DNA of 27,593 nt, taken from assembly GCA_036351675.1 (NCBI GenBank), contig JAZBPO010000132.1:1-27593 (forward strand), written 5' to 3'. The position numbers were made by a program, and so were the translations under genes. Below, piece after piece: positions 15,770 through 23,102 of the stretch. The notes under the pieces were generated by a model, which made no database searches, was not told where the DNA came from, and worked only from the letters and a program-made list of their open reading frames with translations. This DNA comes from JAZBPO01 sp036351675 (lineage in GTDB: Bacteria; Pseudomonadota; Gammaproteobacteria; Pseudomonadales; Azotimanducaceae). Numbering within the stretch: position 1 is the stretch's first letter; the number at the start of each line of letters is the position of its first letter.

Positions 15770-15975
15770 GGGGTCGGAGTGCATTTTCCCTGACCACTCT
15801 GGCACCTCGGACGAACTCAACATATTGATTTTATGAGCGATGTATCGCGCAGTGTTTCCGCGCGGACACGCGGAAACGATGGCTTCAGGGCATGAGCAAG
15901 TCGTAACTCGTTGAATCGCAGTGAGTCACTACCGGTCCGGTGCCGGAGTGGTCAGAAAAAATCCACTCCGACCCC
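15770..15975. mobile_element. MITE-like element with 36-nt terminal inverted repeats
   Basis: The left terminus 15770-15805 (GGGGTCGGAGTGCATTTTCC...CACTCTGGCAC) and the right terminus 15940-15975, read as reverse complement, agree at 32 of 36 positions. The interior is only 134 bp, clearly lower in GC than the flanks, has no coding frame, and contains a perfect 9-bp hairpin. It starts 3 bp after the ddl stop and could also act as a terminator. No target duplication is obvious. The termini share GGGTCGGAGT and TTTTCC with the hairpin between lexA and topA. Non-autonomous by size; the mobilising enzyme is not identified. Confidence 0.75.
15854..15877. repeat. Perfect 9-bp hairpin inside the MITE-like element
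   Basis: GTTTCCGCG (15854-15862) and CGCGGAAAC (15869-15877) flank a 6-nt loop (CGGACA). It lies near the centre of the 206-bp element. Confidence 0.8.
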
Positions 15976-16075
15976 GATTGGAGGGCCCTCGGATCTCGAG
16001 CTTGAGCAGATCGTGAGAAAGCGCTGCTATTTGTCTGAATAAAAAGAATAAATCTCTGCGATCCTCGAAGCTGCT
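15976..16075. other. AT-rich spacer downstream of rlmKL
   Basis: About 100 bp between the element and the rlmKL stop, including an A/T-rich run (TATTTGTCTGAATAAAAAGA, 16028-16047). No gene is seen. Read on the minus strand, the run after the rlmKL stop contains TTTATTCTTTTTATTC, which could assist transcript ending, but no strong stem precedes it. Together with 15767-15975 this makes a 309-bp stretch without genes. Confidence 0.5.
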
Positions 16076-18268
16076 TCAGGTCGTGGTGGCGCGCCGGACG
16101 ACCCAGCAGCGATGGGCCGGGCGACCCCTCGCACAGTCCTCGTCGAGGGTGTGCCGCGTGATCTCCTCGAGCTCGAAGCCCGCCGGCGGCGCCCAGTCGA
16201 GGCGGAAGCGGCGGGCATGCACGACGAACAGCAGCTCGCCGCCGGGCGCGAGGCGCTCGGTCGCCGCGTCCAGCAGCGCGCCCTGATCACGCTGCAGATC
16301 CAGGTCCTGCTCCGTGCGCGCGGAGTTCGAGAAGGTCGGCGGATCGAGGAGCACGCGGTCGAAGCGACCCGAGGCCCGGCCGTCGCCGCGCAGCCAGGGC
16401 AGAACGTCCGCCTGCACCTGGCGATGCCGCGCACCGTCCAGGCCGTTGCGACGGCACTGCTCGGCGCCCCAGCGCAGATAGGTCGGCGAGAGATCGACGC
16501 TGAGACTCTCCTGCGCGCCGCCGAGGGCGGCCTGCACCGTCGCGGTACAGGTGTACGCATAGAGATTGAGGAAGCGACCGCCTGCGAGGCGCGCGAAGTC
16601 GTCGTGCAGACGCCGGCGGACCCCGCGTGAATCCAGATAGAGCCCCGTATCCAGATAATCGCTCAGGTTCACGAGCAGGCGCGCGGCCCCTTCGCGCACC
16701 TCGCGCCGGTCCGCCTCCCGCGCCTGCACGTCGTACTGCGAATCGGGCCGCTGTCGGCGTCGCTCGCGGAAGTGGATCCGCTCCGGCGGGACGCCGGTCG
16801 CCTCCGGCAGTCGCGCCAGCGCCGCGTCGCGGCGCCGGGCGGCGAGTACCGGGTCGACCGTCGCCGGCGGCCTGAACTCCTGTACCACCAGGTCGTCGCC
16901 GTAGCGGTCCACCACGAGCCCGTACTCGGGCAGGTCGCGATCGTAGAGACGGAGCGCGTCGGTACCGACCCGCTGCGCGAAGCGCGCCAGGCGCTTGCGG
17001 TTCTTGCGGATCCGGTTCGCGAACATCGCCGCGTGCTCGAGGGCCGGCCCGTCGGGCGCATCCGTGCTGCCCTCCCCTCGCGCCTCGACACGGCCGACGA
17101 GCATCGCGGCCTCGAGGGCGCCGTTCCGGCAGGGGTGGCGTTCCAGCCGCGGCAGATCGAGCCGCAGCAGGAGCGTCTCGAGCGACCGCGGCCCGGCCTC
17201 GCGGCCGGGCGCGACGAGCAGTGCCACCGGGGCATCCGGCGCCAGGCGCCTGAGCGTCACGCCGAGCTGGCCGATCTGACCGCTGTCCTCGAGGCGCACG
17301 CCGTAGGGCGGATTGCTGGCCACCAGTCCGATCGGCCCCGGCAGCGCCGGCAGCCGCGCGACCTGGCTCACCGCGAGATCGATCTCGGCCTCGAAGCGCT
17401 CGCCGGCGCCCGCCGCCTCGAGGTGCGCGCGTGCCCGCGCGAGCTGCTCGGGGTCCAGGTCCCGGCCGAAGAGCCGCGGCGCGCAGACCGGCCCGTCCCA
17501 TTCCGCCTCGAGTTCGGCGCGCAGACCCTCCGGCGCACCGGTCCAGGCTTCGAAGCCGAAGTGCGGTCGGCCGAGACCGGGCGGCAGCCCGGCGGCGAGG
17601 AGTGCGCCCTCGACCAGCAGCGTCCCGGAGCCGCACATGGGGTCCACGAGCCAGTCCGTCGTGCCGACGCGCCAGCCACCGCGCAGGAGCAGCGCCGCGG
17701 CGAGATTCTCCTTCAGGGGTGCCTCGCCGCCGTCCCGACGCCAGCCACGCCGATGCAACGCCGTGCCCGCGAGATCGAGATGCAGGGTCACCCGGCCGCG
17801 ATGGAGCACCGCCTGGAGCTGGAACTCCGGGTCGCGCGCATCGACGTCGGGACGCGCCGCGCGAGCCGTGCGCAGCCCGTCGACGACCGCGTCCTTGACG
17901 CGCTGAGCGGAGAACCGCGTATGGCGGAGCGTCCGGCTGGTGCCGTCGAAACCGACCGCGAGGCGCGGCAGCCCGCGCACGTAGCGATCCCAGTCGACCT
18001 GCGCGGCGCCGGCGTAGAGCGCGTCCGCGTCGGGCGCCTCGAAGGACGCGAAGGGCCAGAGCACTCGCGTCGCGATGCGCGAATGCAGGCAGATGCGCAC
18101 GGCCATGGCGAGCTCGACGCGCACCGCGACGCCACCGGTGCGGAGCTGGACGTCCTCGATGCCGAGTGCGGCGAGTTCACCCGCCAGCAGGTCCTCGAGG
18201 TGCCGCGGGCAACGTACGAAGACGTCCGCAGGTCCGCGCCCCTGCGGCGCATGGATGCGAATGCTCAT
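16076..18268 (-). CDS. rlmL: Bifunctional 23S rRNA guanine methyltransferase RlmKL
   Basis: A 730-residue fusion (E. coli 702). The N-terminal half is the THUMP plus RlmL methyltransferase, making N2-methylguanine at 23S position 2445. It has DPMCGSGTLLVEGAL for S-adenosylmethionine binding and the catalytic NPPYG at residues 319-323. The C-terminal half is the RlmK methyltransferase, making N7-methylguanine at 2069, with FLNLYAYTCTATVQAALGGA and DPPTFSNS starting at D642. Both active sites look intact. The ATG at 18268 is preceded by GAGGGCGG. It is divergent from rmf across 312 bp, and pyrD lies just beyond rmf, an order also seen in Pseudomonas (from memory), so a ribosome-related neighbourhood. 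Confidence 0.96.
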   Translation of the reverse strand: MSIRIHAPQGRGPADVFVRCPRHLEDLLAGELAALGIEDVQLRTGGVAVRVELAMAVRICLHSRIATRVLWPFASFEAPDADALYAGAAQVDWDRYVRGLPRLAVGFDGTSRTLRHTRFSAQRVKDAVVDGLRTARAARPDVDARDPEFQLQAVLHRGRVTLHLDLAGTALHRRGWRRDGGEAPLKENLAAALLLRGGWRVGTTDWLVDPMCGSGTLLVEGALLAAGLPPGLGRPHFGFEAWTGAPEGLRAELEAEWDGPVCAPRLFGRDLDPEQLARARAHLEAAGAGERFEAEIDLAVSQVARLPALPGPIGLVASNPPYGVRLEDSGQIGQLGVTLRRLAPDAPVALLVAPGREAGPRSLETLLLRLDLPRLERHPCRNGALEAAMLVGRVEARGEGSTDAPDGPALEHAAMFANRIRKNRKRLARFAQRVGTDALRLYDRDLPEYGLVVDRYGDDLVVQEFRPPATVDPVLAARRRDAALARLPEATGVPPERIHFRERRRQRPDSQYDVQAREADRREVREGAARLLVNLSDYLDTGLYLDSRGVRRRLHDDFARLAGGRFLNLYAYTCTATVQAALGGAQESLSVDLSPTYLRWGAEQCRRNGLDGARHRQVQADVLPWLRGDGRASGRFDRVLLDPPTFSNSARTEQDLDLQRDQGALLDAATERLAPGGELLFVVHARRFRLDWAPPAGFELEEITRHTLDEDCARGRPAHRCWVVRRATTT

Positions 18269-18580
18269 CGTTCCGCCCTCACCGACCGACGGACGGCGGC
18301 GGCGCTGCAGGCCACGGGGCGCCTCGCATATGCCCGAAAGGACCGTGAGATGACGCCTTTATGACGTTTCGGCTGTCGACACTCCGCGGCCGGGCTCGCT
18401 AGAAGAGGAAGGTCCTTCGCGAGCCCCGTGCCGAACGGGTTCGCCAGCGGGTTCGACCCGCCGCAAGCGTCGGACGCGTCGGGCACGGGCGATGCCGGCA
18501 TCCCGCCAACCACTGCGCCGGCGGCGCGGACACGGGAGGTGAGCGCGTGCACCGCGCCGTCAGAAGGAGTGCCGCAGACC
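18269..18580. other. Divergent rlmKL/rmf control region with leader hairpin at 18392-18426
   Basis: A 312-bp spacer without genes. GGGCTCGC (18392-18399) pairs perfectly with GCGAGCCC (18419-18426), and inside that stem is a smaller dyad, GAAGG-T-CCTTC (18408-18418). If transcribed with rmf, it would be a structured leader. ATGACG occurs twice, 11 bp apart, near 18351-18366. No convincing -10/-35 pair was found. Confidence 0.45.
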
Positions 18581-18790
18581 ATGAGCGTGACCAAGCGATC
18601 GAAGCGTGACCGCAGCACCAGAGCCTGGCACAGAGGCTACCAGGCCGGCCTGATCGGCCGATCCCAGGAAACCTGTCCGCATCAGGGCACGGCTGCCCGC
18701 AGCAGCTGGATCGAGGGCTGGAACGAGGGCCATCAGGACCAGACGGACGGCGCCGTCGCCATCGGAGGCCTCCACAAGCGTCCGCTCTGA
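18581..18790 (+). CDS. rmf: Ribosome modulation factor
   Basis: A 69-residue basic protein matching RMF across its length: KRDRSTRAWHRGYQAGLIGR, then SQETCPHQ, then RSSWIEGWNEGHQDQ. E. coli RMF (55 residues) has the equivalent RGYQAGIAGRSKEMCP and WLGGWREA. RMF drives 70S ribosomes into inactive 100S dimers in stationary phase. The ATG at 18581 has AAGGAG 11 nt upstream, an unusually long spacing, and removes about 50 residues of non-homologous upstream reading. The tail beyond the homology (TDGAVAIGGLHKRPL) is about 15 residues longer than in E. coli. It is followed by a terminator shared with convergent pyrD. Confidence 0.95.
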   Translation: MSVTKRSKRDRSTRAWHRGYQAGLIGRSQETCPHQGTAARSSWIEGWNEGHQDQTDGAVAIGGLHKRPL

Positions 18791-18812
18791 CCTTCGTCGC
18801 ACGCAGGGCATC

Positions 18813-18845
18813 GAACGCCTCCCTCGCGGAGGCGTTCTCGTTTCC
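18813..18845. terminator. Rho-independent terminator between rmf and pyrD
   Basis: GAACGCCTCC (18813-18822) pairs perfectly with GGAGGCGTTC (18828-18837) around a CTCGC loop, followed by TCGTTTCC. It lies 23 bp after the rmf stop and 18 bp before the convergent pyrD stop, so it may serve both. Confidence 0.8.
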
Positions 18846-18855
18846 GGACCCGGGC

Positions 18856-19905
18856 TCATGCGCCGCGTGCGCGCAGGCCGAGTGAACGCAGGCGCGCATC
18901 GCGGATCGAGCGCGCCGCATCGGACACCAGCGCCGGGCCTTCGTAGACGAAACCCGTGTAGACCTGCACGAGATCCGCCCCCGCCTCGATCATCGCCTGC
19001 GCCCGGGGCGCCGAATCGATGCCGCCGACGCCGACGAGGACCGCCGAGGCCCCCACGGACGCACGCACACGCGCCACCACCGCCAGGGCGCGTTCGTGGA
19101 GCGGCGCCCCCGACAGACCACCGGCCTCCTCGGCGTGCGGCTGACCGGCGACGGCCCCGCGCTCGATGGTCGTGTTCGTGGCGACGATCCCGTCCACCCC
19201 CGCCTCGACGAGACGCGTGGCGATGGCGTCGACGTCAGCGTCGTGCAGATCCGGTGCGATCTTCACGAACACTGGTACGCGGCGCCCCTGCTCGTCCGCG
19301 AGCCGTGCCCGACTCGCCGCGAGTCCGGCGAGCAGCGCATCGAGCGCCGCACCGAGCTGCAGGTCGCGCAGGCCCGGCGTGTTCGGCGACGACAGATTGA
19401 CGGTCACGTAGTCCGCGAGACGGTGGACCGCCTCCAGGCCGATACGGTAGTCGTCCACGGCCCGCTCCGCGGGCGTGTCCTTGTTCTTGCCGATGTTGAT
19501 GCCGAGCACACCGCGCCAGCGCCGGCGCTCGACGCGGTCCACGAGGCGCGCGAGGCCCTCGTTGTTGAAGCCCATGCGGTTGACGAGGGCCCGCGACGCC
19601 GGCAGCCGGAACATGCGCGGCTTCGGATTGCCGGGCTGCGGTCGCGGCGTGACCGTCCCGACCTCGATGAAGCCGAAGCCGAGACCACCGAGCGCGTCGA
19701 TACAGGCGGCGTTCTTGTCGAGACCCGCGGCGAGGCCCACCCGGTTGCCGAATTCCAGGCCGACGAGCCTCACCGGATCGACGACCGGTGCCGGCAACAG
19801 CGGGTCCAGCTGCAGGCGCCCGACCCAGTGCAGCGCTGCGAGGGCGGCGTCGTGCGACGCCTCGGGCGGCAGGCGCATGAGCAGAGGAGCGATGAGCGAG
19901 TACAC
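18856..19905 (-). CDS. pyrD: Dihydroorotate dehydrogenase (quinone), class 2
   Basis: A 349-residue FMN enzyme that oxidises dihydroorotate to orotate in pyrimidine synthesis, passing electrons to membrane quinone. The N-terminal helix region (YSLIAPLLMRLPPEASHDAA) is the class 2 membrane-contacting segment. The catalytic base is Ser173 in VNLSSPNTPGLRDLQ. Other hallmarks are VGLAAGLDKNAACIDAL, FIEVGTVTPRPQPGNPKPR, NRMGFNNEG and the FMN-phosphate motifs GVGGIDS and YTGFVYEGP. I chose GTG 19905 because GGAG lies 5 nt upstream and it starts where homologues do; the frame extends further upstream without homology. Adjacent to rmf and rlmKL. Confidence 0.95.
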   Translation of the reverse strand: MYSLIAPLLMRLPPEASHDAALAALHWVGRLQLDPLLPAPVVDPVRLVGLEFGNRVGLAAGLDKNAACIDALGGLGFGFIEVGTVTPRPQPGNPKPRMFRLPASRALVNRMGFNNEGLARLVDRVERRRWRGVLGINIGKNKDTPAERAVDDYRIGLEAVHRLADYVTVNLSSPNTPGLRDLQLGAALDALLAGLAASRARLADEQGRRVPVFVKIAPDLHDADVDAIATRLVEAGVDGIVATNTTIERGAVAGQPHAEEAGGLSGAPLHERALAVVARVRASVGASAVLVGVGGIDSAPRAQAMIEAGADLVQVYTGFVYEGPALVSDAARSIRDARLRSLGLRARGA

Positions 19906-20069
19906 GGCGTCTCCGGCAGGGCCGCGACGGCGGCGCGCGGATTCTACCGGAAGGCGAAGGCGCTCATCTCGGTGAACCGCGCCGGCGACGGTGCTAAACA
20001 GGGCTCCACGCGGAAGGGAATCCGCCATGACTGGCCGGACCGGCTCGAAGAGGGCGTGGAGAACAGGGA

Positions 20070-20558
20070 GTGGCCCTTTCCGACACCTCGCGGCAGCCCG
20101 CCCTGCGCTTCCCGGACGTGGGCGGCATCTTCCGCATCAGCCTGTTCACGGAACGCCGGGTCGGCCACCTGCGCCCACTCCCGGTGGCCCGCACGGTGAT
20201 CCGGGCCCTGCGCGCCTCGGACGACGAGGCGCTCAGCGACACGCTCGCCTTCGCGGTGCTTCCGGACCAGGTCCAGTGGCTGTTCGTGCTCGGCGACTTC
20301 ACCACCCTCGCCGCCGTGGTGAAGAAGGTGAAGGCACGGAGCGAAGGCGAGATCGCCACGCGCCTCATGCTGCCCGGCCCCCTCTGGCAGCCCGCCTTCG
20401 CCGAGGAACGCATCGCGGACGATGCGGCCGCGGAGCGCGTCGCCGAGGCCATGCTCGAAGCACCGCTCGATGCCGGATGCGCCGAGACACCGGGTGCCTG
20501 GCCGCACTGGGATACCTGCCTGCCGTCAGTGTTCGCGCGCGTCGCCGCGCGGGCCTGA
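20070..20558 (+). CDS. REP-associated tyrosine transposase-like protein lacking catalytic residues
   Basis: A 162-residue protein resembling the Y1/HUH domain of REP-associated transposases (RAYTs). The matching order is GGIFRISLFTERR, then DTLAFAVLPDQVQWLFVL, then TTLAAVVKKVKARS, PLWQPAFAEERIADD and APLDAG...WPHWDTCL. In active relatives the second block reads MPDHVHWL; here both histidines are glutamine (Q67, Q69). The helix that normally carries the nucleophilic tyrosine (RYI-x-x-NP) reads AEAMLEAP, with Ala127 at the tyrosine position. The reading frame is otherwise intact with normal codon use, which suggests domestication rather than decay. GTG 20070 has GGAG 9 nt upstream. A competing ATG at 20027, with a better Shine-Dalgarno, is in another frame. 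Role unknown. Confidence 0.72.
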   Translation: MALSDTSRQPALRFPDVGGIFRISLFTERRVGHLRPLPVARTVIRALRASDDEALSDTLAFAVLPDQVQWLFVLGDFTTLAAVVKKVKARSEGEIATRLMLPGPLWQPAFAEERIADDAAAERVAEAMLEAPLDAGCAETPGAWPHWDTCLPSVFARVAARA

Positions 20559-20954
20559 GCGCGGAAGCAGCGCGGGCAGGATCGGCCGCAGCTCCGCCGG
20601 CAGTTCGGCCCCGGCCAGCAGGGCGAGTCCTTCGGCGAGGACCGCATCGTCGGCCGCGGCGCGGCGTCCCTGCAGCGTCCGCACGCCCTTGCCGTGGCCC
20701 GGCGTTCCGGCCTCCTGCCCGTGGCGATTGGTGTCGCCGGCGATCCAGGCGCTGCCGTCGGACCACTCGATGAAGCGCTCGCCGAAGAGGAACTGGAGCA
20801 TGCGTGGCTCGCCGTCCGGATCGCGCCAGAGGAACAGCGTACAGTCCGGACGCTCGCGGGATCCGTAGCTTTCCCGGGACAGCGCCTCCCCCGCGGCGCC
20901 GTCGAGCGTTTCCGGGCGGCACGTGCGGATACGATAGAAGGAAAGGGTCAGCAC
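20526..20954 (-). CDS. Hypothetical protein
   Basis: A 142-residue soluble protein I do not recognise. The middle (CTLFLWRDPDGEPRMLQFLF, then GERFIEWSDGSAWIAGDTNR) looks like a compact beta-rich domain, and the C-terminus is a Leu/Ala-rich helix (VLAEGLALLAGAELPAELRP). The GTG at 20954 is the first start of the frame but has no clear Shine-Dalgarno, so the N-terminus is uncertain. Its 3' end overlaps the convergent transposase-like gene by 33 bp, which is unusual but possible. Codon use is consistent with a real gene. Confidence 0.6.
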   Translation of the reverse strand: MLTLSFYRIRTCRPETLDGAAGEALSRESYGSRERPDCTLFLWRDPDGEPRMLQFLFGERFIEWSDGSAWIAGDTNRHGQEAGTPGHGKGVRTLQGRRAAADDAVLAEGLALLAGAELPAELRPILPALLPRSGPRGDAREH

Positions 20955-21071
20955 GGCGCACCGGTACGCGAGGCCCGGTCAGGGCCGCGCCGGGTTCCTT
21001 CTCGCGCCTGCATTGGTTCCACACCGTTCTCCATCGAGCGGTCTCGCTCCGCACGGCCCGGACACATCAGC

Positions 21072-21101
21072 TGGACGCACCGTGAGCCACCCAAATAGGA
21101 T
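21072..21101 (+). promoter_or_regulatory. Possible promoter of the moxR operon
   Basis: TGGACG (21072-21077) and TAGGAT (21096-21101) are 18 nt apart, each matching consensus at 4 of 6 positions. The site is about 43 nt upstream of the moxR ATG and lies in the only AT-rich patch of this spacer. Confidence 0.38.
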
Positions 21102-21143
21102 ACGCCGCTCGCTGCCCCCCACCCCTGTTCCGAGGAGACCCCG

Positions 21144-22106
21144 ATGAGTCATCGCGATGCGGTGCTGGCGCTGCAGTCATGGCTGAACGCCCGCATCGTC
21201 GGACAGCAGCGCCTCGTCGACCGGTTGCTGATCGCGCTGCTCTCGGACGGTCATCTTCTCGTGGAGGGCGCACCCGGCCTCGCGAAGACGCGCGCCATCA
21301 AGGACCTCTCCAAGGGCATCGAGGGCGACTTCCATCGCATCCAGTTCACGCCGGATCTGCTGCCCTCGGACGTGACCGGCACGGAGGTCTTCCACCCGGA
21401 GAACAGTCAGTTCACCTTCCAGCCCGGGCCGATCTTCCACAACCTGCTGCTCGCCGACGAGATCAACCGTGCTCCGGCGAAGGTGCAGTCGGCCCTGCTC
21501 GAGGCCATGGCGGAACATCAGGTGTCCGTCGGCCGCGAGACCTTCCGCCTCCCCGATCTCTTCCTCGTCATGGCGACGCAGAACCCCATCGAGCAGGAAG
21601 GCACCTTCCCGCTGCCTGAGGCCCAGCTCGACCGCTTCCTGCTCCACGTCCGCGTGGACTATCCCGACGCCGAGGCCGAGCGCGCCATCCTGCGGCTCGT
21701 GCGGGGCGAGGACCGCGGCGAGGTGAGCGAGGAGCCGCCCGTCGAGCTGTCGAAGGAGGCCCTCTTCGGTGCCCGCAGGGAGGTGCTCGACCTGCACATG
21801 GCGGACGCCATCGAGACCTACATCGTCCAGCTCGTGATGGCGACGCGGCAGCCCGCGCACTGGGGCGACGATCTCGCCCGCTGGATCGAGTTCGGCGCAT
21901 CTCCGCGCGCCACCATCGCCCTCGACCGCTGCGCACGGGCCCACGCCTGGCTGCGCGGCGAGGATTTCGTCACGCCCGACGACGTCAAGGCCGTGTTCCA
22001 CGACGCCCTGCGCCATCGCGTGCTCGTCACCTTCGAGGCGGAGGCCGCCGGCATCGACGCCGACCGCGTCCTCGACGAGCTCCTGGCCCGGGTCCCCGTC
22101 GCCTGA
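21144..22106 (+). CDS. MoxR-family AAA+ ATPase
   Basis: A 320-residue AAA+ ATPase. Walker A is GAPGLAKT (residues 42-49) and Walker B is LLLADEIN with D105 and E106. The MoxR hallmarks FTPDLLPSDVTGTEV, AMAEHQVSVG, MATQNPIEQEGTFPLPEAQLDRF and GASPRA are present. MoxR proteins act as chaperone-like ATPases that remodel or insert cofactors into partner proteins, typically with VWA-domain partners. Here it is the first gene of a run with DUF58 and two VWA genes, the standard partner set. GAGGAG lies 6 nt before the ATG. Cytoplasmic. Confidence 0.95.
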   Translation: MSHRDAVLALQSWLNARIVGQQRLVDRLLIALLSDGHLLVEGAPGLAKTRAIKDLSKGIEGDFHRIQFTPDLLPSDVTGTEVFHPENSQFTFQPGPIFHNLLLADEINRAPAKVQSALLEAMAEHQVSVGRETFRLPDLFLVMATQNPIEQEGTFPLPEAQLDRFLLHVRVDYPDAEAERAILRLVRGEDRGEVSEEPPVELSKEALFGARREVLDLHMADAIETYIVQLVMATRQPAHWGDDLARWIEFGASPRATIALDRCARAHAWLRGEDFVTPDDVKAVFHDALRHRVLVTFEAEAAGIDADRVLDELLARVPVA

Positions 22107-22109
22107 TCC

Positions 22110-23102
22110 ATGGCCCTCGTCGCGCGCGCCCGCACGCACGATCTCCACGCCGCGCCCGGTGGCCTGCGCGGCGCGATCCCGCGCATCGAGGAGCTCATCG
22201 CTCTCCGCGGCGCGGCCCGCCATCTCACCTGGCAGATGCGGACCCGCGTGCGCGCCGCGCGACCGGGCGTGCGCGCCTCGCGCTTCCGGGGCCGCGGCAT
22301 CGATTTCGCCGAGACCCGCGTCTACGAGCCGGGCGACGACGTCCGCCACATCGACTGGCGCGTCACCGCGCGCACCGGTGAGGCCCACACGAAGATCTTC
22401 CAGGAAGAGCGCGAGCGCCCGGTCCTCGTGGTCGCGGACCTCGGCCCATCGAGCTTCTTCGGAACGCGGCGCCGCATGAAGTCCCTGGCGATCACCGAAC
22501 TCGCCGGCCTGCTGGTCTGGGCCGCCTTCGACGGCGGTGACCGCATCGGCGCGATCGTCCGCGGCCCGGAGGGTCATCAGGCCTTTCGCCCGCGTCACTC
22601 GCGCGCGACGGTGCTGCGCATCCAGCAGCGCCTCGTCGCCGATGCGAGCGCCCTCGCCGAGCGCTTCCGCGCCGGTACCGCACCGCCCGCCGACCGCGCA
22701 GCCTTCACGCTCGGCGACGCGCTGCTTCAGGCGCGACGCGTCGCGCGACCGGGCACGACCGTCATCGTCCTCAGCGACTTCCTGGATGCGGCAGCCCTCG
22801 ACGAGGACGGTGAGGTGCGCCGCAACCTGCGCCTGCTCGCGCGCCACTGCGAGGTCGACGCGGTGCTCGTCTCCGACCCCTTCGAACGCGAACTGCCGGC
22901 CGCAGACCGCTATCCCCTCAGCGACGGCGTCAGCCGTACGGAGCTCGACACGGGCCCTGCCAGCACGCGCGTAGCCTGGCGCGACGCCTTCACGCGGCGC
23001 CTCGGCCTGCTCGAGCAGTCCATCTACGGGGGGCGGGGCCGGATCCTGTCCGTCGGGACGGAGGACGATCTCGACACCCGTCTCGGGGAATGGCTGCGAT
23101 GA
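22110..23102 (+). CDS. DUF58 domain protein
   Basis: A 330-residue protein. The DUF58 signature VYEPGDDVRHIDWRVTART is at about residues 71-89, followed by a VWA-like fold (RERPVLVVADLGPSSFFGT, then GTTVIVLSDFLD). It starts 3 nt after the moxR stop and its own stop overlaps the next start (ATGA). DUF58 proteins consistently accompany MoxR ATPases and are thought to be their partners or adaptors. No signal peptide, so cytoplasmic. Confidence 0.93.
   Translation: MALVARARTHDLHAAPGGLRGAIPRIEELIALRGAARHLTWQMRTRVRAARPGVRASRFRGRGIDFAETRVYEPGDDVRHIDWRVTARTGEAHTKIFQEERERPVLVVADLGPSSFFGTRRRMKSLAITELAGLLVWAAFDGGDRIGAIVRGPEGHQAFRPRHSRATVLRIQQRLVADASALAERFRAGTAPPADRAAFTLGDALLQARRVARPGTTVIVLSDFLDAAALDEDGEVRRNLRLLARHCEVDAVLVSDPFERELPAADRYPLSDGVSRTELDTGPASTRVAWRDAFTRRLGLLEQSIYGGRGRILSVGTEDDLDTRLGEWLR

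Noticed and set aside
15889..16018. Possible short direct repeat ATGAGCAAGTCGTAAC / TTGAGCAGATCGTGAG near the MITE-like element
   Set aside because: Only partial similarity over about 15 nt; too weak to call a target duplication.
16772..18364. 530-codon plus-strand frame opposite rlmKL
   Set aside because: Shadow of rlmKL; no recognisable domain or ribosome-binding site.
20027..20773. Reading frame from ATG 20027 as the main gene
   Set aside because: Its downstream translation is Arg/Pro-rich shadow sequence, whereas the frame from 20070 shows transposase-like homology.
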